Shown here: positions 17,932 through 27,115 of the stretch, piece by piece
How positions within the stretch are numbered: the first letter of the stretch is position 1
Layout of the letters: every line of letters begins with the position of its first letter
Origin: Pseudanabaena cinerea FACHB-1277
GTDB lineage: Bacteria; Cyanobacteriota; Cyanobacteriia; Pseudanabaenales; Pseudanabaenaceae
Assembly (NCBI RefSeq): GCF_014696345.1
Contig: NZ_JACJPY010000007.1
Coordinates: 1-64,000 of the forward strand
Direction of reading: 5' to 3'
Length of the DNA stretch: 64,000 nucleotides
Notes under the pieces: generated by a model
What the model was told of the DNA's origin: nothing
Database searches by the model: none
What the model saw: the letters and a program-made list of their open reading frames with translations, nothing else
Made by a program: the position numbers and the translations under genes

Positions 17932-18048
17932 ATGCTCACTTTAAAAATAGTGGTATACATCACTGTCATATTTTTCATCAGTTTGTTTGTGTTTGGATTC
18001 CTTAACAGCGATCCTTCCCGTAACCCAGGTAATCGAGATCTCGAATAG
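17932..18048 (+). CDS. psbI: Photosystem II reaction centre protein I
   Basis: A 38-residue membrane protein easily missed because of its size. The sequence matches PsbI along its length: [17 protein letters not shown], then [19 protein letters not shown], ending LE. PsbI has one transmembrane helix (about 5-25), binds next to D1 and CP43 in photosystem II and helps assembly and stability. It lies in the thylakoid membrane. The ATG follows an AT-rich stretch with GGAG about 9-12 bases upstream. The TAG stop shares its G with the GTG start of the ABC exporter gene, so translation of the two may be coupled. Confidence 0.96.
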   Translation: MLTLKIVVYITVIFFISLFVFGFLNSDPSRNPGNRDLE

Positions 18049-19859
18049 TGTCTAATCCCTCCAAAGCTAGTCCTGCTAAGACTCAATCCCCTAAACGAAT
18101 CAACAGCGATCGCCATCCAAAAAGTAGCGATTGGCGCTTGATCTTGAGCTTGTTTCCCTATGCTAAGCGCAATTCGCAAAAGCTAGTACTGTCGCTGTTT
18201 TTGCTTGTGCCTTTGTCGATCGCTGCTGCTATACAACCAATTTTGGTGCAACAGGCAATTGACGGTCCGATCAAAAACCTTGACCTATTAGGCTTGAGGT
18301 GGATTTGTCTAGTAATTTTGATCACGATCGCTGTGCGTTTAACATTTCAATCATGGCAGGGCTACTTGGTGCAGGAAGTGGGGCAGCAGATTACTGCCGA
18401 TATTCGTCAAGATCTATTTCGTCACGTTACATCCCTGTCGACTAGCTTTTTTGACCGTACCCCCGTGGGTAAATTAATTACGCGGCTCACCAGCGATGTC
18501 GAAGCCTTAGGTGATGTTTTTGCGACAGGGGCTGTGGGTGTCCTCAGTGACTTTGCGGCGATCGCCACGATTGCCCTATTTATGTTTTGGTTGCGGTGGG
18601 ATCTTGCCCTGCTATTGGTGGCAATGGTGATCCCAATAACCGCTCTAATCGTCTATTTTCAATATGAATATCGCAAAGCCAACTTTAAAGCCCGCGATCG
18701 CCTCTCAGAATTAAACTCAATCCTCCAAGAAAATATCATTGGCGTAAATATCGTGCAGTTATTTCGCCGTGAGAAATACAACTCTGAGCAGCATTTCAAG
18801 GTTAACCAGCAATATGTCGATGAGGTTAATCGCACCGTTTTCCATGATTCGGCGGTCTCTGCTACCCTTGAATGGATTGCCCTAGTGGCGATCGCTGGGG
18901 TTTTATGGCTAGGGGGCGGACAAATTGTCCAGAATAGTCTCACTTTCGGGGAGCTTTCAGCATTTATTTTATTTTCGCAACGGCTTTTTGACCCAATCCG
19001 TCAACTTGCCGAAAAATTCACCACGATCCAAGCTGGGTTTACTGCCGTAGAGCGCATTAATGCGATTTTGCAGGAACCCATTGAAATTCGCGATCCCGAA
19101 TATCCCAAATCTTTGCCCCTTGATGGCACTGGCGAAATTTGCTTTGACCATGTGTGGTTCGGGTACAAACCCGATGAATATGTTCTTAAGGATATTAATT
19201 TCACCCTCAAAGCAGGGGAAAAAATTGCCCTAGTGGGTCCCACGGGCGCAGGTAAAAGTTCAATTATCCGTCTGCTATCCCGTCTTTATGAACCAACTAA
19301 GGGGCGTATCCTCATTGATGGTGTTGATATTCGCGATATTACCCAAACAGAATTGCGGCGATCGGTGGGCGTAATTCTCCAAGATGCCTTTTTGTTTTCG
19401 GGTGACATTAAGGACAACATTACCCTTGGCGAAGACTATGCGATCGAACAGGTAATTGCCGCCGCCGAACTGATGAATGTGGATCGCTTCATTCAAGAGC
19501 TACCCGAAAACTACGCCACCCAAATTCGTGAGCGTGGTACAAACCTATCGGGCGGACAAAAACAGTTACTTGCCTTTGCCAGAGCTGCCATCCGTGATCC
19601 TAAAATTTTAATACTCGATGAAGCCACTGCCAGCCTAGATGTAAATACTGAGTTTCTTATTCAACAGGCTCTAGATATCTTATTGCGCGATCGCACCACG
19701 ATCATCATCGCTCATCGTTTATCGACCATCCGCAACGTAGATCGCATCCTAGTACTAAAGCAAGGCGAAATCGTCGAATCAGGCAATCACGATCAACTAA
19801 TTGCTCAGCAAGGACTTTACGCCAGCTTACATGAACTAGAAATGATGACAACCCATTAA
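18048..19859 (+). CDS. ABC exporter, fused membrane and ATPase domains (MsbA/lipid A exporter-like)
   Basis: 603-residue half-transporter: a cytoplasmic leader, six predicted membrane helices (about 45-320) and a nucleotide-binding domain with Walker A GPTGAGKSS (about 402), Q-loop VILQDAFLFSGD, signature LSGGQKQLLAFARA, Walker B ILILDEATASLD and H-loop IAHRL. It would work as a homodimer in the inner or thylakoid membrane and export a lipid, peptide or drug; the substrate cannot be told from sequence. The GTG start overlaps the psbI stop. No other good start exists before the first helix. No dedicated partner gene is nearby. Confidence 0.93.
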   Translation: MSNPSKASPAKTQSPKRINSDRHPKSSDWRLILSLFPYAKRNSQKLVLSLFLLVPLSIAAAIQPILVQQAIDGPIKNLDLLGLRWICLVILITIAVRLTFQSWQGYLVQEVGQQITADIRQDLFRHVTSLSTSFFDRTPVGKLITRLTSDVEALGDVFATGAVGVLSDFAAIATIALFMFWLRWDLALLLVAMVIPITALIVYFQYEYRKANFKARDRLSELNSILQENIIGVNIVQLFRREKYNSEQHFKVNQQYVDEVNRTVFHDSAVSATLEWIALVAIAGVLWLGGGQIVQNSLTFGELSAFILFSQRLFDPIRQLAEKFTTIQAGFTAVERINAILQEPIEIRDPEYPKSLPLDGTGEICFDHVWFGYKPDEYVLKDINFTLKAGEKIALVGPTGAGKSSIIRLLSRLYEPTKGRILIDGVDIRDITQTELRRSVGVILQDAFLFSGDIKDNITLGEDYAIEQVIAAAELMNVDRFIQELPENYATQIRERGTNLSGGQKQLLAFARAAIRDPKILILDEATASLDVNTEFLIQQALDILLRDRTTIIIAHRLSTIRNVDRILVLKQGEIVESGNHDQLIAQQGLYASLHELEMMTTH

Positions 19860-19873
19860 ATTTAGTAACTGAA

Positions 19874-20332
19874 TTAACGATTTTTCATGACTCTTTCAAC
19901 TTCGCGCTTGTCATCGCGCTTTTTCATGTCTTCGCGCTTATCATGTAGTTTCTTTTGTCTTACCAAAGCCAGGGTTGCCTTAATCCAACCTTCCTTTTGA
20001 TAGACCTTAAGCGGTACTAGGGTTAAACCTTTTTGCTGCACCGCCGCAATTAATTTACGGATTTCATCTTTGTGTAGTAATAGTCGCCTTGTGCGGGTTG
20101 GCTCATGATTGAAGTAGACACTGGTTGTATGATGTGGCGAAATATACATATTCAAAAGCATAATCTCGCCCTTTCGCACAATCCCATAGGCATCGCGCAG
20201 GTTAGCCTTCCCCGCTTTAATCGACTTCACCTCAGTACCCAATAGCTCGATACCCGCTTCGTGGGTTTCGAGAATTTCGTAGTTAAATCTAGCCTGCCTA
20301 TTTTCAGCAAGCACCCGATAATAATTTGCCAT
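19874..20332 (-). CDS. smpB: SsrA (tmRNA)-binding protein SmpB
   Basis: 152 residues, normal length. SmpB features: ENRQARFNYEILETHEAGIELLGTEVKSIK with the GTEVKS core, KANLRDAYGIVRKGEIMLLNMYISP, HEPTRTRRLLLHKDEI, and a basic C-terminal tail rich in K, R and D that enters the ribosomal decoding centre. It works with tmRNA in trans-translation to rescue stalled ribosomes; no ssrA gene is seen in the window. Its ATG is five bases past the stop of the small unknown gene upstream (20338-20688), so both are probably on one transcript. Confidence 0.97.
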   Translation of the reverse strand: MANYYRVLAENRQARFNYEILETHEAGIELLGTEVKSIKAGKANLRDAYGIVRKGEIMLLNMYISPHHTTSVYFNHEPTRTRRLLLHKDEIRKLIAAVQQKGLTLVPLKVYQKEGWIKATLALVRQKKLHDKREDMKKRDDKREVERVMKNR

Positions 20333-20337
20333 TCAGT

Positions 20338-20688
20338 CTAAAAACTCGCAATAAATTCCAATAAGTGCCAATCTGGGTTTTCACAAAAAGCCTTGGAAAC
20401 GCGCTCGGAGATTCCATGACAGTAGTTGTTGACCCGCAGAGGCAATTCTGCGTTTTTGGTAACGCTAGTTAGCTTCGCCTGATTGCCTTCAATTTCAGAG
20501 CGATGAATTAATACCTCGACTGTCACCAGCTTAGCGAATGTGGCGTTAGTTTCTATTTCCTGAGCAAGCACGTAGTCTTCTGTCTCATAGGTGATCGCCA
20601 AACGACATGACTCTAACGTTTTTACGATCGCCGAGTGTAGGTGTTCAGGTGCAATTTCAACTACAAACTGTTGAGTGTATCTAGCCAT
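20338..20688 (-). CDS. Conserved-looking small protein upstream of smpB, unknown
   Basis: 116 residues, mixed alpha/beta, no signal or membrane segment. Starts MARYTQQFVVEI and has the look of an SRPBCC or polyketide-cyclase-like small fold (alternating strands VEVLIHRSEIEGNQAKLTS), but no motif confirms this. It lies five bases upstream of smpB on the same strand, suggesting a shared transcript and possibly a translation-linked role. Confidence 0.6.
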   Translation of the reverse strand: MARYTQQFVVEIAPEHLHSAIVKTLESCRLAITYETEDYVLAQEIETNATFAKLVTVEVLIHRSEIEGNQAKLTSVTKNAELPLRVNNYCHGISERVSKAFCENPDWHLLEFIASF

Positions 20689-21173
20689 AAATCATCAAAA
20701 CAAGAGTGGCGGCTAGTTATTCACTAGTCCTTAAAAAATAAAATATAAAACAAGAGTCGTATGCTTATTCTAGGCTACGCCATAATATTTAGACGTAAAC
20801 CCTTTATTTTGAGGATTATCCATAGAATAAGCAATACAGCCTAACCATCATAAACTAACCTGTGATGGATCTTTTGCCATATTTACGGTTTGGAATTTGC
20901 CGAATTTTTGTAAACCTAAATCTTGGTTCGGGGATACCAGTCTTGCCATGATGCTAAGATCTTAGGCTATATCAGCGATCTGCGCCAATACTAGATAAAT
21001 TTAGCTCTTGCGCCCTTGGATCAAGCTACGAAAGTGTGACAATATTTTTACATCACTTTTACATCTTGAAAAGCAGACCCAGTAAGGGTTTTCTATTAGG
21101 AAACGGCTGAGTCATTTTGAAATACGAGGGTTTTACAAGCCGTGATTGTATACATAATTTCTTTATAAATTCC
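20689..21173. other. 485-bp intergenic region between divergent genes
   Basis: It should hold promoters for the smpB pair and for rnc. No tRNA, repeat or convincing ORF. A TTG-started extension of rnc begins at 21117 but is judged untranslated. Confidence 0.4.
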
Positions 21174-21905
21174 ATGTCATTGACCATTGATCCGCGTCGT
21201 CAGAGAGAGCTAGTGCGTTTGCTAGACCAAATGGGACTCACAGCAACGCATTTGGGCAAGACTTACTACGATAAGTTAAATTGGCATTTGCTAGATCAAG
21301 CCCTAGTGCATCCTAGTTTTTCAACGGCTTACAACAACGATCAACTAGAGTTTATTGGTGATAGTGTGCTTAAGCTGTCGGTGAGTTTGTTTCTGCGGGA
21401 GCAATATGGCGATAAAAAAGTGGGCGAGTTATCGGCGTTGCGGGCGCATTTGGTCAGTGACAAAAATCTGGCACAGATAGCCAAAACCTACGATTTGCAT
21501 AAATATATCGTTTTATCAGAAGCGATGCGTAAGGATGCTCAAAATGTGCAGGCGATGGAGCAAACCGTATCGGCAAATTCGCTAGAAGCTTTAATGGCGG
21601 CGATTTATATTTCCCTTGGTGATGTTAAGTTTGTGCGGAAGTGGCTCGACCTGCATATGCAGAATGCGGTCGAGATGTTGTTAAAGATTCCTGCTTTTGG
21701 TAATTACAAGTTGGCTCTGGTGGAATTGACCCAAAGGCATTGGAAATGCTTGCCTGAATATCGGCGGATAGATGCTGATGATGGACTGTTTGCGGTGGAG
21801 GTATGGGTGGGCGATCGCTGTTGGGGGCAAGGGCAGGGCAAGAGTATCAAAATGGCACAGCAGGCGGCGGCAGCGATCGCCCTAGAAGCAATGCAAGCAA
21901 ATTAA
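21174..21905 (+). CDS. rnc: Ribonuclease III with an altered catalytic position
   Basis: 243 residues from the ATG at 21174. The N-terminal RNase III domain has NDQLEFIGDSVLKL (catalytic-type E59 and D63) and VSANSLEALMAAIY; a dsRNA-binding domain (about 171-240) follows. In E. coli RNase III the metal site uses E41, D45, D114 and E117; here the position of D114 is Asn (N135) while E138 is kept, and the usual NER before LEF is NDQ. Whether it still cleaves dsRNA or mainly binds is open. Cyanobacteria often carry more than one RNase III, so this may be the divergent paralogue. It converges with the RND pump gene. Confidence 0.88.
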   Translation: MSLTIDPRRQRELVRLLDQMGLTATHLGKTYYDKLNWHLLDQALVHPSFSTAYNNDQLEFIGDSVLKLSVSLFLREQYGDKKVGELSALRAHLVSDKNLAQIAKTYDLHKYIVLSEAMRKDAQNVQAMEQTVSANSLEALMAAIYISLGDVKFVRKWLDLHMQNAVEMLLKIPAFGNYKLALVELTQRHWKCLPEYRRIDADDGLFAVEVWVGDRCWGQGQGKSIKMAQQAAAAIALEAMQAN

Positions 21906-21933
21906 AAAAACGCCCCGAAAGGCACTATTTTTT
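21904..21933. terminator. Weak bidirectional terminator between rnc and the RND pump gene
   Basis: A-run, GCC-loop-GGC mini-stem and T-run between convergent genes; pairing of the A and T runs extends the stem. The GC core is short, so confidence is low. Confidence 0.4.
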
Positions 21934-24900
21934 ATGGATTTGGACGATGTAGCCCGACTTTCATTCTTTCTTCAATGTTTTTAACCACAATATAGAGAAT
22001 TGGCACAATAAATAAACTTAACAAGGTTGCCACACACATCCCCCCCATCACCGCCGTGCCGATGGACTGACGGGCGGCGGCTCCTGCCCCAGTGGCAATT
22101 ACGAGAGGGAAGATGCCGATAATCGTGGAGAAGGCAGTCATCAAAATTGGGCGTAGGCGCTGCTGTGAAGCCTCGATCGCAGCCTTAGTAATACTCAAGC
22201 CCTGCTCCCGTAACTGGTTGGCAAACTCCACAATCAAAATTGCATTTTTACTCGCCATGCCCACGAGCATCACGAGTCCAATCTGAGTATAGACATCGTT
22301 AGAAAAGTTAGGGCTAGATAAACTGCGAAACATCACTGCCAATAATGCGCCTAACACCGCTAAAGGCACGGTGAGCATAATAATCGCGGGATCGATGTAG
22401 TTTTCATATTGGGCGGCGAGTACCAGGAATACAAAGACTACGCCTAAGCCAAAGATAAAAATGGCACTATTGCCAGAGCCAATTTCTTCTAGGGATAGCC
22501 CAGACCATTCATAATCAAAGGTTTTCGGCAGCACTTGATTAGCAACTTTAGTAATGATATCGATCGCCTGTCCCGAACTAACCCCTGGGGCGGTGTTGCC
22601 TGTGATCTGCACCGAGCGCAGGAGATTGTAATGGTTAATGATCGAAGGTCCAACGGTTTGCTGCACCTTGACCAGATTGCTAAGGGGGATCATTGTGCCA
22701 TTGCGCGATCGCACATAGATCTTATTGATGTCATCGGGGTTGGCGCGGAATTGAGCATCTGCCTGTACATAGACGCGATAGGTGCGCCCAAAAGCATTGA
22801 AATCATTGACATATTGGGAACCGAGCAGGGTTTGCAAGGTGGCGTAAATATCCTGCAAAGAGACCTGCAAAGCGTTTACTTTGACGCGATCGACCTCTAC
22901 GGTTAGCTGCGGCGTATTGCCATTAAAGTTGGGGCGCAATCCTGCCAAGCTGGGACGGCTGGGGTCAGGATAGGTACTGGCGGCTCCTAAAAGCGCTCCC
23001 ATCGTCTGTTCAATGGCGGGGAAGCCTTGATTGGCTTTGTCCTGCAATTGAAACTCAAAACCGCCATAGTTGCTCAAGCCCTGAATCGCAGGGGGCGGGA
23101 AGGGAACTACAAATGCTTCTTTGATCGAAATCAGTTCGGGTAATAAACCAAAGGGGGCAGGGGCAAACCCGCCGATGATGGCATCCGCCGATCGCGATCG
23201 CTCTTTCCAGGGTTTGAGGGTGGCAAAGACAATGCCATTATTTGGCGTATTGCCGCTAAAACTAAAGCCGCCCACTGCAAAAATATTGGCAATTTCAGGA
23301 TAGGCAGGTTGACCATTTTCATCCTTGCGGCGCATGATCCCTTCGATGTTTTCCAGCACCTTCTCAGTGTAATTAAGAGATACGCCTTCGGGCGCTTGCA
23401 CGATCGTGATGAAATAGCCCTGATCCTCTTGGGGCAGAAATCCCCTTGGCACAATCGTATAGACCCAATAGGTCAAAAATAGAGAGGCAATAAACAGCAC
23501 CATCACTATCCCTTTGAACCCAGTCAGTTTGGTGACGCTCCATTGATAGCCTTGGCGGGTGCGATCAATTACACCGTTGAGTCGATCGAAAAACCAATTA
23601 CTTTTTGGAGCTTCCTGCTTGAGCAAAATCGCGGCAAGGGTGGGGGATAGAGTGATCGCGTTAAATGTGGAAACTGTGATCGAGAAGGCGATCGTCAGCG
23701 CAAATTGCTTGTATAACTGCCCCGTTGTCCCAGGAAAAAATGCCACAGGCACAAATACCGCCACTAGCACTAAGGAACTGGCAATGACCGCGCCCTGCAA
23801 CTCATTCATTGCCGCGATCGCTGCTTGTATCGGTGGCTCATGGTTTTCTTGAATACGGCGGGTGATATCCTCCACCACCACGATCGCATCATCAACCACT
23901 AACCCTGTAGCCAGGGTCAAGCCGAATAGGGTGAGGGTATTGATATTAAAATCTAAGAGCTTGATGAAGATAAAAGTACCGACCAAAGCCACAGGAATGG
24001 CGATCGCAGGGATCAAGGTGGAGCGCCAATTTTGCAGGAACAAATAAATAATTACGATTACCAAGGCGATCGCAATTAACAGCGAAATGATCACCTCCTC
24101 CGTCCCCGCCTCAATGAAGCTAGTCGTATCAAAGGCGATTTTATAATCTAGCCCTGGTGGAAAATTAGGTCTTAGCCCCTCCAAGATCTTTTTCACAGCA
24201 TGGGCTACTTCAAGGGCATTAGCATCAGGTAACTGCGACACCCCTAGCCCAATGCCACGAGTGCCATTAAACCGCAGGGAAGAGCCATAATTTTCCGCTC
24301 CCAATTCCACGCGCCCCACATCACCAAGCTTGATTAAAGAGCCATCGCCATTAGTTTTAATCACAATTTGGGCAAACTCATCGGCGCTTTGCAGCCGCCC
24401 CTTAGCAGAAACTGATAACTGATATTGCTGATTGGGCAAATTCGGCTGCTGTCCAATCTGTCCCACACCCACCTGCAAATTCTGTTGCTGGATTGCCGCC
24501 ACCACATCCTGCGAAGTTAAGCCTCTGGCTGCCAAGCGATTGGGATCGAGCCAAACCCGCATCGCATACTTGCGTTCACCGAAAATGATCACATTGCCAA
24601 CGCCATCAACCTTTTTGATCGCATCGACAATATATAGATCGGCATAATTACTCAAATACAGATCGTCATACTGCCCATTTTCGGCATAAACCCCGATCGC
24701 AAACAAAAATCCTGAAGACTCTTTACTAACTCTCACGCCCGTTTGCTGCACAGGACCAGGCAACTGCGCCTGCACCGTAGATACGCGGTTCTGCACATCC
24801 ACCGCCGCAATGTCTTTGTCTTTGTCTAGATCAAATACAAGATTGACAATACTTGTACCATCGTTGGAACTAGTGGAGGTGATGTAGCGCACTCCCTCAA

Positions 24901-25126
24901 TGCCGTTGAGTTCTCTTTCTAAAATATTCGTGACCGTAGACTCCACCACCTCGGCATTTGCGCCCACGTAGTTTGTGGTTACTGTGACTTTTGGCGGCGT
25001 AATTTCGGGATATTGGGCAACGGGCAGTAAAAATATACAGGTTGCCCCCATCAAGGTGATTACCAAAGAACAGACCGTGGCAAAAACAGGTCTACGGATA
25101 AAGAAATCAGAGATTGATAGCAGCAT
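21932..25126 (-). CDS. RND multidrug efflux transporter, HAE-1 (AcrB/MexB) type
   Basis: 1064 residues, full length. First helix FFIRRPVFATVCSLVITLMG with the FxRPVFA motif, large periplasmic porter loops, central helices with the proton-relay pair in GLVVDDAIVVVEDI (about 405) and the relay Lys in GMASKNAILIVEF (about 945), and a second repeat half ending in a basic tail. All relay residues are present, so the pump should use the proton gradient to move hydrophobic drugs or metabolites out through a tripartite complex. No membrane-fusion protein or TolC-like channel gene is adjacent in the window; they may lie elsewhere. Isolated between terminators at both ends. Confidence 0.96.
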   Translation of the reverse strand: MLLSISDFFIRRPVFATVCSLVITLMGATCIFLLPVAQYPEITPPKVTVTTNYVGANAEVVESTVTNILERELNGIEGVRYITSTSSNDGTSIVNLVFDLDKDKDIAAVDVQNRVSTVQAQLPGPVQQTGVRVSKESSGFLFAIGVYAENGQYDDLYLSNYADLYIVDAIKKVDGVGNVIIFGERKYAMRVWLDPNRLAARGLTSQDVVAAIQQQNLQVGVGQIGQQPNLPNQQYQLSVSAKGRLQSADEFAQIVIKTNGDGSLIKLGDVGRVELGAENYGSSLRFNGTRGIGLGVSQLPDANALEVAHAVKKILEGLRPNFPPGLDYKIAFDTTSFIEAGTEEVIISLLIAIALVIVIIYLFLQNWRSTLIPAIAIPVALVGTFIFIKLLDFNINTLTLFGLTLATGLVVDDAIVVVEDITRRIQENHEPPIQAAIAAMNELQGAVIASSLVLVAVFVPVAFFPGTTGQLYKQFALTIAFSITVSTFNAITLSPTLAAILLKQEAPKSNWFFDRLNGVIDRTRQGYQWSVTKLTGFKGIVMVLFIASLFLTYWVYTIVPRGFLPQEDQGYFITIVQAPEGVSLNYTEKVLENIEGIMRRKDENGQPAYPEIANIFAVGGFSFSGNTPNNGIVFATLKPWKERSRSADAIIGGFAPAPFGLLPELISIKEAFVVPFPPPAIQGLSNYGGFEFQLQDKANQGFPAIEQTMGALLGAASTYPDPSRPSLAGLRPNFNGNTPQLTVEVDRVKVNALQVSLQDIYATLQTLLGSQYVNDFNAFGRTYRVYVQADAQFRANPDDINKIYVRSRNGTMIPLSNLVKVQQTVGPSIINHYNLLRSVQITGNTAPGVSSGQAIDIITKVANQVLPKTFDYEWSGLSLEEIGSGNSAIFIFGLGVVFVFLVLAAQYENYIDPAIIMLTVPLAVLGALLAVMFRSLSSPNFSNDVYTQIGLVMLVGMASKNAILIVEFANQLREQGLSITKAAIEASQQRLRPILMTAFSTIIGIFPLVIATGAGAAARQSIGTAVMGGMCVATLLSLFIVPILYIVVKNIEERMKVGLHRPNP

Positions 25127-25150
25127 GGGCGCAAGTTTCTATATGAATTA

Positions 25151-25175
25151 AAAAAGGGCGCTTAGCGCCCTTTTT
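25151..25175 (-). terminator. Intrinsic terminator of the DUF3285-ybeY-dgkA unit
   Basis: Perfect 11-bp stem AAAAAGGGCGC with loop TTA, flanked by A- and T-runs, five bases past the dgkA stop. It could act on both strands but no plus-strand gene runs into it. Confidence 0.85.
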
Positions 25176-25179
25176 AGAG

Positions 25180-25683
25180 TTAGAAGACCAAGATTATAAT
25201 ATGCGGTATCAGCAATACACTCGCTACCACCAAAGCGGTGATTGCGGCGATTAACACTGCCCCAGCCGCACAGTCTTTGGCAATTTTGGCTAATTGATGA
25301 AACTCGCGTCCCACCGTGAGATCGACCACCGCTTCTAGGGCAGTGTTGAGCAGTTCTAGCACCAGCACGAAAGAGATAGTGAGGCTAATTACAGCACAGG
25401 CGATCGCTGATATTTGCAAATAGACACTCAGCCCCAAAGCGATCGCGCCGATCATTAGATGAATCCGAAAATTTCTTTGAGTACGAAAGGCATAAATTAT
25501 CCCCTGTCCCGCATATTTAAAACTGAGCAGTAGGTTAGAGGCAACTTGAAAAGAGTCACTACGCTGATGAGGATGATCTGGCTCTCGAAAATGATTAGTC
25601 TCTGGCATTGGCTCGGACAGTGAAGGCACCTGAATAGAAAACAGTCGGGGTAACGCTCTTGATAGCGATAAATCGTTATTCAT
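25180..25683 (-). CDS. dgkA: Diacylglycerol kinase family (DgkA/undecaprenol kinase) membrane protein
   Basis: 167 residues. After a hydrophilic leader of about 50 residues come three helices with the DgkA signature: GQGIIYAFRTQRNFRIHL, then VLVLELLNTALEAVVDL with the catalytic/metal Glu residues, and AKDCAAGAVLIAA. Gram-negative DgkA phosphorylates diacylglycerol; Gram-positive and probably cyanobacterial relatives act on undecaprenol, feeding lipid-carrier recycling for wall and polysaccharide synthesis. It acts in the inner membrane. It follows ybeY by 24 bases, the usual ybeY-dgkA pairing. The long leader is variable in cyanobacterial forms. Confidence 0.92.
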   Translation of the reverse strand: MNNDLSLSRALPRLFSIQVPSLSEPMPETNHFREPDHPHQRSDSFQVASNLLLSFKYAGQGIIYAFRTQRNFRIHLMIGAIALGLSVYLQISAIACAVISLTISFVLVLELLNTALEAVVDLTVGREFHQLAKIAKDCAAGAVLIAAITALVVASVLLIPHIIILVF

Positions 25684-25707
25684 GGATTTAATTCCGAATA
25701 GATTCGA

Positions 25708-26205
25708 CTAAAGTGAAACATCAATAAGCTTTAGCAGATGATCTTGTTGAGTAAGCATCGCTTCTAAACTTTGATCGTCAGGGTGATCCCACCCAATTAA
25801 ATGTAACAAACCATGCGCCGCCAACCAGCATATTTCATAGGTAAGCGAATGCTGTCGTTCTTGAGCTTGGCGGAGTGCTGTCGTCTGCGAAATGATGATA
25901 TCACCTAAGCATATTGGCTCTACGTAGTCAAACATACCTTCAGGCAATTCGGGCATTGCTGCCTCCAGCGTTGCAAAAGACAGCACATCCGTAGGACGAT
26001 CAATTTGTCGATATTGTTGGTTTAGCTGCTGAATGGTTGTGTCATCGGTAATCGTAAGAGATAGCTCATAGTCATCATTGCTGATTTCACCTTCAGCTTG
26101 TAAATATGATGCCCATTTTGCAAACCATTCTTGCCATTGATCGCTAGATATGGGATGGACATCAGAGATCGCCGCTTGGATATCGCAATATATTTCAATA
26201 TTCAT
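25708..26205 (-). CDS. ybeY: Endoribonuclease YbeY (16S rRNA maturation)
   Basis: 165 residues. The zinc motif HGLLHLIGWDHPDD (about 130-143) matches the family H-x3-H-x5-H signature, and RPTDVLSFATLE is the other conserved block. YbeY processes the 3' end of 16S rRNA and takes part in 70S ribosome quality control. Cytoplasmic. It sits between a DUF3285 gene (16-base gap upstream) and dgkA (24-base gap downstream), likely one transcript ended by the 25151-25175 terminator. Confidence 0.95.
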   Translation of the reverse strand: MNIEIYCDIQAAISDVHPISSDQWQEWFAKWASYLQAEGEISNDDYELSLTITDDTTIQQLNQQYRQIDRPTDVLSFATLEAAMPELPEGMFDYVEPICLGDIIISQTTALRQAQERQHSLTYEICWLAAHGLLHLIGWDHPDDQSLEAMLTQQDHLLKLIDVSL

Positions 26206-26221
26206 AGTATCTTGCTAACGA

Positions 26222-26512
26222 CTAATGAAAAGCGATCGCTAAACCCACCAAAGTACCAAATACACCAAAAACAGTTAAGAAAAAGTGAAATAGAGACTTG
26301 CCCCCCTTCTTGACCATGTTACGCATAGCAATTTTTACGAAACTCCCTTGCTCAGTTTTGACGGTGGCATGGGGATATTGGTAACTAGATTGCGAATAAT
26401 TAACCTTGCCCTCAGTTGCACTAACCTGAAAAGGTACTGACTTCACACCATCTTTCTCGTCTTTTTCATTCATAGGATTTACTGGCAAATTGTTTTGTTG
26501 TTGATTATTCAT
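26222..26512 (-). CDS. DUF3285-type small membrane protein
   Basis: 96 residues from the ATG at 26512; the frame extends upstream to 26626, but the extra 38 residues look like untranslated leader. A variable hydrophilic N-terminus is followed by the conserved block FVKIAMRNMVKKGGKSLFHF and a single helix (LTVFGVFGTLVGLAIAF). This arrangement matches the short cyanobacterial DUF3285 proteins; their function is unknown. First gene of a probable DUF3285-ybeY-dgkA unit. The start is uncertain between MNNQ and the internal MNEK. Confidence 0.75.
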   Translation of the reverse strand: MNNQQQNNLPVNPMNEKDEKDGVKSVPFQVSATEGKVNYSQSSYQYPHATVKTEQGSFVKIAMRNMVKKGGKSLFHFFLTVFGVFGTLVGLAIAFH

Positions 26513-26669
26513 GATTTTAATATACAAAGGGTGCGACCTCAATGTAATACAACTATTAGGTGGCAAGGAGACCCCATCAACTTTGGTAACGTGGTACTGT
26601 TTCCACTTGATCGCATTCCCTAGCAATTAGGAGAAACAAATTAAAAGCAATTAGGGAAAACCGATCACT

Positions 26670-27077
26670 TCAACCTAACTGTTCCATAAACCAAGAACCA
26701 ATTTGGGAATTATCTATTTCACGGCTACGTTGCAAAGCTTCCTCTAATAAACTCAATCGTAGACCTCCTAATACTGAGGATTCTGTAATCCTTTCGCTTC
26801 CTAAACCCTGCAAAATGCGGAATGCAGTAATTTTCATGTTCTGGACATCGATTACCCAATATTCACCAACGCGCACTTCTTCATATAGCAAGCGCTTTGC
26901 GCCGAGGTCATAGCCTAATGAGGTATCGGCAATCTCAATCACGATATCAGTGGGTAAACTCTCGTCAAGATCAACAATGGCAATACTTTGAGGTGCATTC
27001 TGAGTGCGATCGCCTACATAATAAGAAATATCAGGCTGGCATTCCCTTATTCCCACTTTGCGATAAACTAAAAGCAA
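26670..27077 (-). pseudogene. N-terminally truncated Uma2-family (PD-(D/E)XK) fragment
   Basis: 135 open codons covering only the C-terminal two thirds of an Uma2/DUF820 protein: ECQPDISYYVGDRTQ, then LPTDIVIEIADTSLGYDLGAKRLLYEEVRVGEYWVID, matching the nuclease core PD...(E)IxS/T...K...YWVID. Complete members are about 180-210 residues and begin with a helical domain that is missing. An in-frame TAG lies directly before the TTG, and the htpG terminator begins eight bases upstream. It is probably a remnant left after deletion, although expression by readthrough cannot be excluded. A complete relative sits at 59596-60489. Confidence 0.6.
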
Positions 27078-27085
27078 CTAAAAGC

Positions 27086-27111
27086 AAAAAGGACGCGATT
27101 GCGCCCTTTTT
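27086..27111 (-). terminator. Intrinsic terminator of htpG
   Basis: On the minus strand: AAAAAGGGCGC, loop AATC, GCGTCCTTTTT, with one G-U pair, five bases past the htpG stop. Confidence 0.85.
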
Positions 27112-27115
27112 AAAC

